From: Massilistercora timonensis
Lineage (GTDB): Bacteria; Bacillota; Clostridia; Lachnospirales; Lachnospiraceae
Assembly: GCF_900312975.1 (NCBI RefSeq)
Contig: NZ_LT990039.1
Coordinates: forward strand, 1,798,001 to 1,862,000
DNA length: 64,000 bases
Direction of reading: 5' to 3'
A program made the translations under genes and the position numbers. The stretch's first letter is position 1; each line of letters starts with the position of its first letter. The notes below the pieces were generated by a model. It was not told the origin of the DNA. It was given only the letters and a program-made list of their open reading frames with translations, and made no database searches. Positions 60,128 to 64,000 of this stretch are shown here, piece by piece.

Positions 60128-62332
60128 ATGAAGAAGATCCATTTGAAGAAGCCGGATATCAAAGGAAAGATCCAGCGTTTGAAAAATCTGAAGAAAGAAG
60201 ATGTAAAAGCCTACTGGAAGGAAAGAAAGGAGCGGCGGGCCCGGATCCTGGAGGAGCGCCGTAACAGCGCATTTGCCAAAAAGATGCAGCCGGTGTGGAA
60301 GTGGATGAACCGCCTGTCCCTCCTATTCCATGCTCTTTTGGCCTGCGTGATCAATTTCGCCATCGAGGCCATTTCCCGGCATTCGGTTTTTGAAGCCTGG
60401 GATTATATGACGGAGACGCCGGTGGTGTTCCTTTACAATGCGTTTATGATCTTTGTCACCTTCTCGGTGGTCTATCTTTTCCGCCGGAGAGTGTTTGCCA
60501 GGATCATCGTCAGCGTGCTCTGGCTGATCCTTGGCGTGGCCAACGGTTATATGCTGCTGAAGCGGGTGACGCCGTTCAACGCCCAGGACCTGAAGGCGGC
60601 GACGGAAGGCCTGAGCCTGATCAACAATTATTTCAACGGATTTGAGCTGATCGTGCTGATCGTGGGCGCCGTGGCCGTGGTGATCTGGGTGGTCTCCATG
60701 TGGAGGCGGGGCGGCCAGTATACCGGGAAAATGCACCGGTTCCTGGCGCTTGTGGCCATCTGTGTTTGGGGGGCGGTATACAGCTTTGTGGCTAACGCGG
60801 CGGTGGAGAACCGGGTGGTGTCCACTTATTTCGGAAATATCGCCTTTGCCTATGAGGATTACGGCCTGCCCTACTGTTTTATGGCCAGTCTTTTTAACAC
60901 GGGGATCAACGAGCCCAACGACTACAGTGAAGAGACCATTGCCAGGATCAGCAAAGACGGGGAGATTACCAGAAATGAGTCCGACGAGCCGGAAGAGGAT
61001 CTGCCCAACATCCTGTTTGTGCAACTGGAGTCTTATTTCGACGTGGAGGAAGCGGAATTCTTCACTACTTCCAAAGACGCCTGCCCCAATCTTCACGAAA
61101 TGTACGATAAATATTCCTCCGGTTATTTCAAGGTTCCTTCCGTAGGAGCCGGAACAGCCAATACAGAGTTCGAGGTGCTTACCGGGATGAACCTGCGGTA
61201 CTTCGGCCCTGGGGAATATCCCTATAAAACGATCCTGAAGGAAACGCCCTGCGAGAGCGCGGCCACAGCCCTGGAGTCCCTTGGTTACGGAACCCACGCC
61301 CTTCACAACAACGGCGGGAACTTCTACAGCCGGGCGCGGGTGTTCAACAACATGGGATTTGACAGCTTTACCAGCAAGGAGTTTATGAACATCCTTCAGC
61401 TGACGGAGAATGGCTGGTCCAAGGACGATATCCTGATCGACCACATCGTGGATGCGCTGGATTCTACCCAGCAGCAGGATTTTGTCTTCACCATCAGCGT
61501 GCAGGGACACGGGGATTACCCGGAGGAGAAAGTGATCGAGAATCCGGAGATCACGGTGGAAGGCATTGAGGATGAAGCCCTTAAGAATAAATGGGAATAT
61601 TATGTGAATCAGGTCTACGAGATGGACAAATTCGCAGGAGACCTGGTGGATGCGATAGAGAAGCGGGGCGAGCCAACGGTGGTGGTCTTCTACGGAGACC
61701 ATCTGCCCACCATGGGACTGAAGGCAGAGGACTTAAAGGGCCGCTATCTCTACAATACCAACTATGTGATCTGGGACAACATCGGCCTTGAGAAGGAGGA
61801 CCGGAACATTCCTTCCTACCAGATCATGGCAGATGTATTTGACCGGCTGGGCATCCATTCCGGGACGGTGTTCAACTATCACCAGGAGCGGCGGCAGACC
61901 AAGAATTACCTGGCGGACCTGGAACTGCTGCAGTATGACATCCTTTACGGCGACCAGTATGTGTACGACGGCAATCCGCCGATCACGGAAGGCCATATGG
62001 TGATGGGTGTCCGGGATGTATCGCTGACGGACATCGTACCCCATCTGGACGGGGGATACAGCCTGTACGGAGAGAATTTCACCGCCTACACCAGGATCTA
62101 TGTCAACGGGGAGGAGCAGGAGAAGAAATTCCTGAACAATACCAGGATCGACCTGCCTTCGACAGAACTGAAGGAAGGGGATGTGATCTACACCTGTCAG
62201 TATGGATCCAGCGACACCTTGTTCCGCAAAGCTGACGACTACATTTACCAGGATGGGAAGCTGACGGAAGCAGAAGGGACAGGAACGGACAAGACCCGCT
62301 CCTGGGTAGAACAGACCGGCGAGGAAGAATAA
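60128..62332 (+). CDS. LtaS-family membrane sulfatase-fold enzyme
   Basis: 734 residues. A basic, lysine-rich N-terminal part (1-60), five membrane helices (about 62-240), then an extracellular alkaline-phosphatase-fold domain like lipoteichoic acid synthase: QLESYFD, the nucleophile threonine in GAGTANTEF (T343) and YGDHLPTM. Family members transfer phosphoglycerol from phosphatidylglycerol to a glycolipid or other polymer. A C-terminal extension of about 100 residues is present. The folC gene starts within its stop codon. Confidence 0.88.
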   Translation: MKKIHLKKPDIKGKIQRLKNLKKEDVKAYWKERKERRARILEERRNSAFAKKMQPVWKWMNRLSLLFHALLACVINFAIEAISRHSVFEAWDYMTETPVVFLYNAFMIFVTFSVVYLFRRRVFARIIVSVLWLILGVANGYMLLKRVTPFNAQDLKAATEGLSLINNYFNGFELIVLIVGAVAVVIWVVSMWRRGGQYTGKMHRFLALVAICVWGAVYSFVANAAVENRVVSTYFGNIAFAYEDYGLPYCFMASLFNTGINEPNDYSEETIARISKDGEITRNESDEPEEDLPNILFVQLESYFDVEEAEFFTTSKDACPNLHEMYDKYSSGYFKVPSVGAGTANTEFEVLTGMNLRYFGPGEYPYKTILKETPCESAATALESLGYGTHALHNNGGNFYSRARVFNNMGFDSFTSKEFMNILQLTENGWSKDDILIDHIVDALDSTQQQDFVFTISVQGHGDYPEEKVIENPEITVEGIEDEALKNKWEYYVNQVYEMDKFAGDLVDAIEKRGEPTVVVFYGDHLPTMGLKAEDLKGRYLYNTNYVIWDNIGLEKEDRNIPSYQIMADVFDRLGIHSGTVFNYHQERRQTKNYLADLELLQYDILYGDQYVYDGNPPITEGHMVMGVRDVSLTDIVPHLDGGYSLYGENFTAYTRIYVNGEEQEKKFLNNTRIDLPSTELKEGDVIYTCQYGSSDTLFRKADDYIYQDGKLTEAEGTGTDKTRSWVEQTGEEE

Positions 62333-63657
62333 TGAAGCGCCCCGGGGATTACCAAGAAGCAGTGGAATATATTGAGGAGCTTCCCAGGTTCACGAAGAAG
62401 CATTCTCTGGACCATACCAGAGAATTTCTTCGCCTTCTGGGAGATCCGGGTCTGGACCGCAAGATCATCCATGTGGCGGGGACCAACGGGAAGGGGTCGG
62501 TGTGCGCCTGCCTGCAGGCCCTCCTCCAGGCGGAGGGGAAGCGGTGCGGATTTTTCACCTCCCCTCATCTGGTGACCATCAATGAGAGGATCCAGATTGG
62601 CCGTAAGCCGGTGGAAGACCCGGTGTTTTACCAGGTGTTCTGCCAGGCATGGGAGGCGGCGCAGACCATGGAAGAAGCGGGGATGGGTCATCCTTCCTAT
62701 TTTGAATTCCTGTTTGGGATGGGGATGGCGGCATTTGCCCGGACGGACGTGGAGTATGTGATCCTGGAGACTGGTCTGGGCGGACGGCTGGACGCCACCA
62801 ATGCGCCGGAACACCCGGCCCTTGCCATCATCACTTCCATCAGCCTGGACCACACGGATATCCTGGGAGAGACCATGGAAGAGATCGCCGCGGAGAAGGC
62901 GGGGATCATCAAACCTGGGGTTCCGGTGCTTTTTGACGGGAGCACTCCCCGGGCGGCAGCAGTGATCCGAACGACCGCCGCCAGAGTGGGAGCGCCCTGT
63001 AGAGAAATCTCGAAAAATGCGTTCGAAATTCTTGAAGTTCACAGAAACGATATTGCATTTTCAAGACGGAATGCGTATGATAGAGATGTTATCTGGCACG
63101 TGCCTCTGTGCGGGGCCTACCAGGTGATGAACACAGAGATCGCCCTGGAGGCGGCAGAGGAGCTGTTAAAGGACGAGAAGATCCACCGGGAGCGGTGGCC
63201 GGGCGCCCTGGCCGCCGTAAAGTGGGAAGGCCGCATGGAACAGGCGGCGCCCCATCTCATTGTGGACGGCGCCCACAATCCGGGAGCAGTGGAGGCATTT
63301 ATCCGGAATGTGGAACTGTTGGAAGGAGATCAGCCCCGGCCCCGGCAGCCGGTGGTGGTATTCGCGGCGGCTTCTGACAAAAAGTATGAAGAGATGGCGC
63401 GCTTTCTTTGTGAAAAACTGAAGGCGAAATCCTATATCGCTACGGAGTTTGACGACAGAAGAGCAGTCCCGGCAGAGGAGCTGGGGCGGCTTTTTGAAAC
63501 TTATACCAGAGAGAAAGTTCTCGTTAAGAGAACGCCGGCGGAAGCGCTGGAAGCGGCATTTTCCCTGCGGGAGGAAGGAGAAGTCTACTGTGTGGGCTCC
63601 CTGTATCTGGTGGGGGAAGTGAAGAGATTATTGGCAGGAGGCGAGCAGTATGCTTGA
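62332..63657 (+). CDS. folC: Folylpolyglutamate synthase / dihydrofolate synthase
   Basis: 441 residues, Mur-ligase fold. P-loop GTNGKGS (50-56), the folate-loop region SPHLVTINERI, ETGLGGRLDATN, and SLDHTDILG are family marks; the C-terminal domain has DGAHNPGAVEAF. It adds glutamate residues to folates and perhaps makes dihydrofolate. Its first base overlaps the stop of the LtaS-like gene, and its end overlaps the next small gene by 8 bases, so it belongs to an operon. Confidence 0.95.
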   Translation: MKRPGDYQEAVEYIEELPRFTKKHSLDHTREFLRLLGDPGLDRKIIHVAGTNGKGSVCACLQALLQAEGKRCGFFTSPHLVTINERIQIGRKPVEDPVFYQVFCQAWEAAQTMEEAGMGHPSYFEFLFGMGMAAFARTDVEYVILETGLGGRLDATNAPEHPALAIITSISLDHTDILGETMEEIAAEKAGIIKPGVPVLFDGSTPRAAAVIRTTAARVGAPCREISKNAFEILEVHRNDIAFSRRNAYDRDVIWHVPLCGAYQVMNTEIALEAAEELLKDEKIHRERWPGALAAVKWEGRMEQAAPHLIVDGAHNPGAVEAFIRNVELLEGDQPRPRQPVVVFAAASDKKYEEMARFLCEKLKAKSYIATEFDDRRAVPAEELGRLFETYTREKVLVKRTPAEALEAAFSLREEGEVYCVGSLYLVGEVKRLLAGGEQYA

Positions 63658-63784
63658 TTTTGAAGAAGAACTGAAGAAGTTCCAGCCCAGCCTGGAAGTG
63701 GAAGATATTGAGAACGCGGTCTATCAGGAGGACCTGACAGACATGACAGACATTCTGCGGGAAATGATCGAGCAGACAAAGTAA
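63650..63784 (+). CDS. Small acidic protein of 44 residues
   Basis: MLDFEEELKKFQPSLEVEDI begins a short, strongly acidic helical protein ending REMIEQTK. CAGGAGG precedes the ATG inside folC. It lies 17 bases before the TPR gene. Similar small proteins next to TPR genes occur in Lachnospiraceae, but no function is known to me. Confidence 0.7.
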   Translation: MLDFEEELKKFQPSLEVEDIENAVYQEDLTDMTDILREMIEQTK

Positions 63785-63801
63785 AGAAGGATCAGTTATT
63801 T

Positions 63802-64000
63802 ATGGAGTATACGACGAAACTGGTGTACCAGTCCAACTACTGGTACAATGACGGACTGCAGAAGGCAAAGATCCGGGATCTGTCCGGCGCGGTCAAATCT
63901 CTCCGTAAAAGTCTCCAGTACAACCAGGCCAACATCGCGGCCAGGAACCTTCTGGGGCTTGTGTATTACGGCCGGGGGGATGTGATCGAGGCGCTGGTGG
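63802..64000 (+). CDS. TPR-repeat protein (3' partial)
   Basis: The first 66 residues are visible, beginning MEYTTKLVYQSNYWYNDGLQ and continuing with tetratricopeptide-like helices (RDLSGAVKSLRKSLQYNQANIAARNLLGLVYYGRGDVIEAL). The frame runs off the window. It is likely a membrane-associated scaffold or chaperone-like protein; the rest is needed to say more. Confidence 0.75.
   Translation, partial: MEYTTKLVYQSNYWYNDGLQKAKIRDLSGAVKSLRKSLQYNQANIAARNLLGLVYYGRGDVIEALV

Noticed and set aside
60323-61702. 459-residue minus-strand frame
   Set aside because: It opposes the LtaS-like gene and shows no recognisable domain.
1-64000. CRISPR arrays, tRNA and rRNA genes
   Set aside because: No regularly spaced repeats and no tRNA or rRNA-like segments were noticed on reading; the only tandem repeats are the toxin units near 56.5-57.0 kb.

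Overview
The window looks like a chromosomal segment of a gut-type Gram-positive anaerobe, most likely a Lachnospiraceae member (Firmicutes, Clostridia). This rests on Shine-Dalgarno-led genes, consensus SigA-type promoters, an LPDTG-like surface protein, small-family proteins typical of this group, a T-box valS, a galacto-N-biose phosphorylase (GH112) and anaerobic sulfatase maturation. No rRNA, tRNA or CRISPR array was seen. Genus cannot be fixed from the sequence alone.

Layout. 1-1040: end of a sortase-anchored repeat protein. 1.1-13.0 kb: metal homeostasis block. A CsoR-type repressor and a P1B ATPase with CPC motif share one operator sequence. Inside these boundaries lies an iron-type regulon: DUF3793-flavodoxin, a YbtPQ/IrtAB-like ABC pair with a TetR regulator, a ferrosome-like FezAB pair, an atypical Fur and a membrane methyltransferase. 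Four copies of GTTAG-N6-CTAAC stand in front of its transcription units. 13.1-17.8 kb: yaaA, HipBA, a broken XRE gene and a beta-helix lipoprotein of foreign look. 18.0-23.1 and 30.2-35.2 kb: two paralogous modules of response regulator, kinase, ABC ATPase and FtsX permease. Between them is an accessory island: AbiE toxin-antitoxin, HxlR/reductase, macrodomain-SirTM sirtuin, DUF3791-DUF3990 cassette, and a sigma/anti-sigma pair fused by a deletion. 35.4-46.9 kb: sugar ABC importer, GH112 phosphorylase, anaerobic sulfatase-maturating enzyme, AraC regulator, TauE-like exporter and two sulfatases without signal peptides, read here as a pathway for sulfated mucin disaccharides. 47.2-51.3 kb: MarR with a heterodimeric ABC exporter. 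51.4-56.3 kb: glycerol dehydrogenase-like enzyme, an unknown protein, and an XRE regulator with a membrane-anchored SF2 helicase. 56.5-57.0 kb: two tandem type I toxin-antitoxin units. 57.1-64.0 kb: T-box, valS, LtaS-like enzyme, folC, a small protein and a TPR protein cut by the window end.

How it fits together. The metal block suggests coordinated answers to iron shortage (flavodoxin, importer-like ABC pair, iron-storage organelle proteins) nested between copper-type genes. The glycan block suggests import, desulfation and phosphorolysis all in the cytoplasm. The remaining accessory genes are mostly stress, defence or toxin-antitoxin functions. All functions are inferred from recognised families and visible motifs; no database search was possible.
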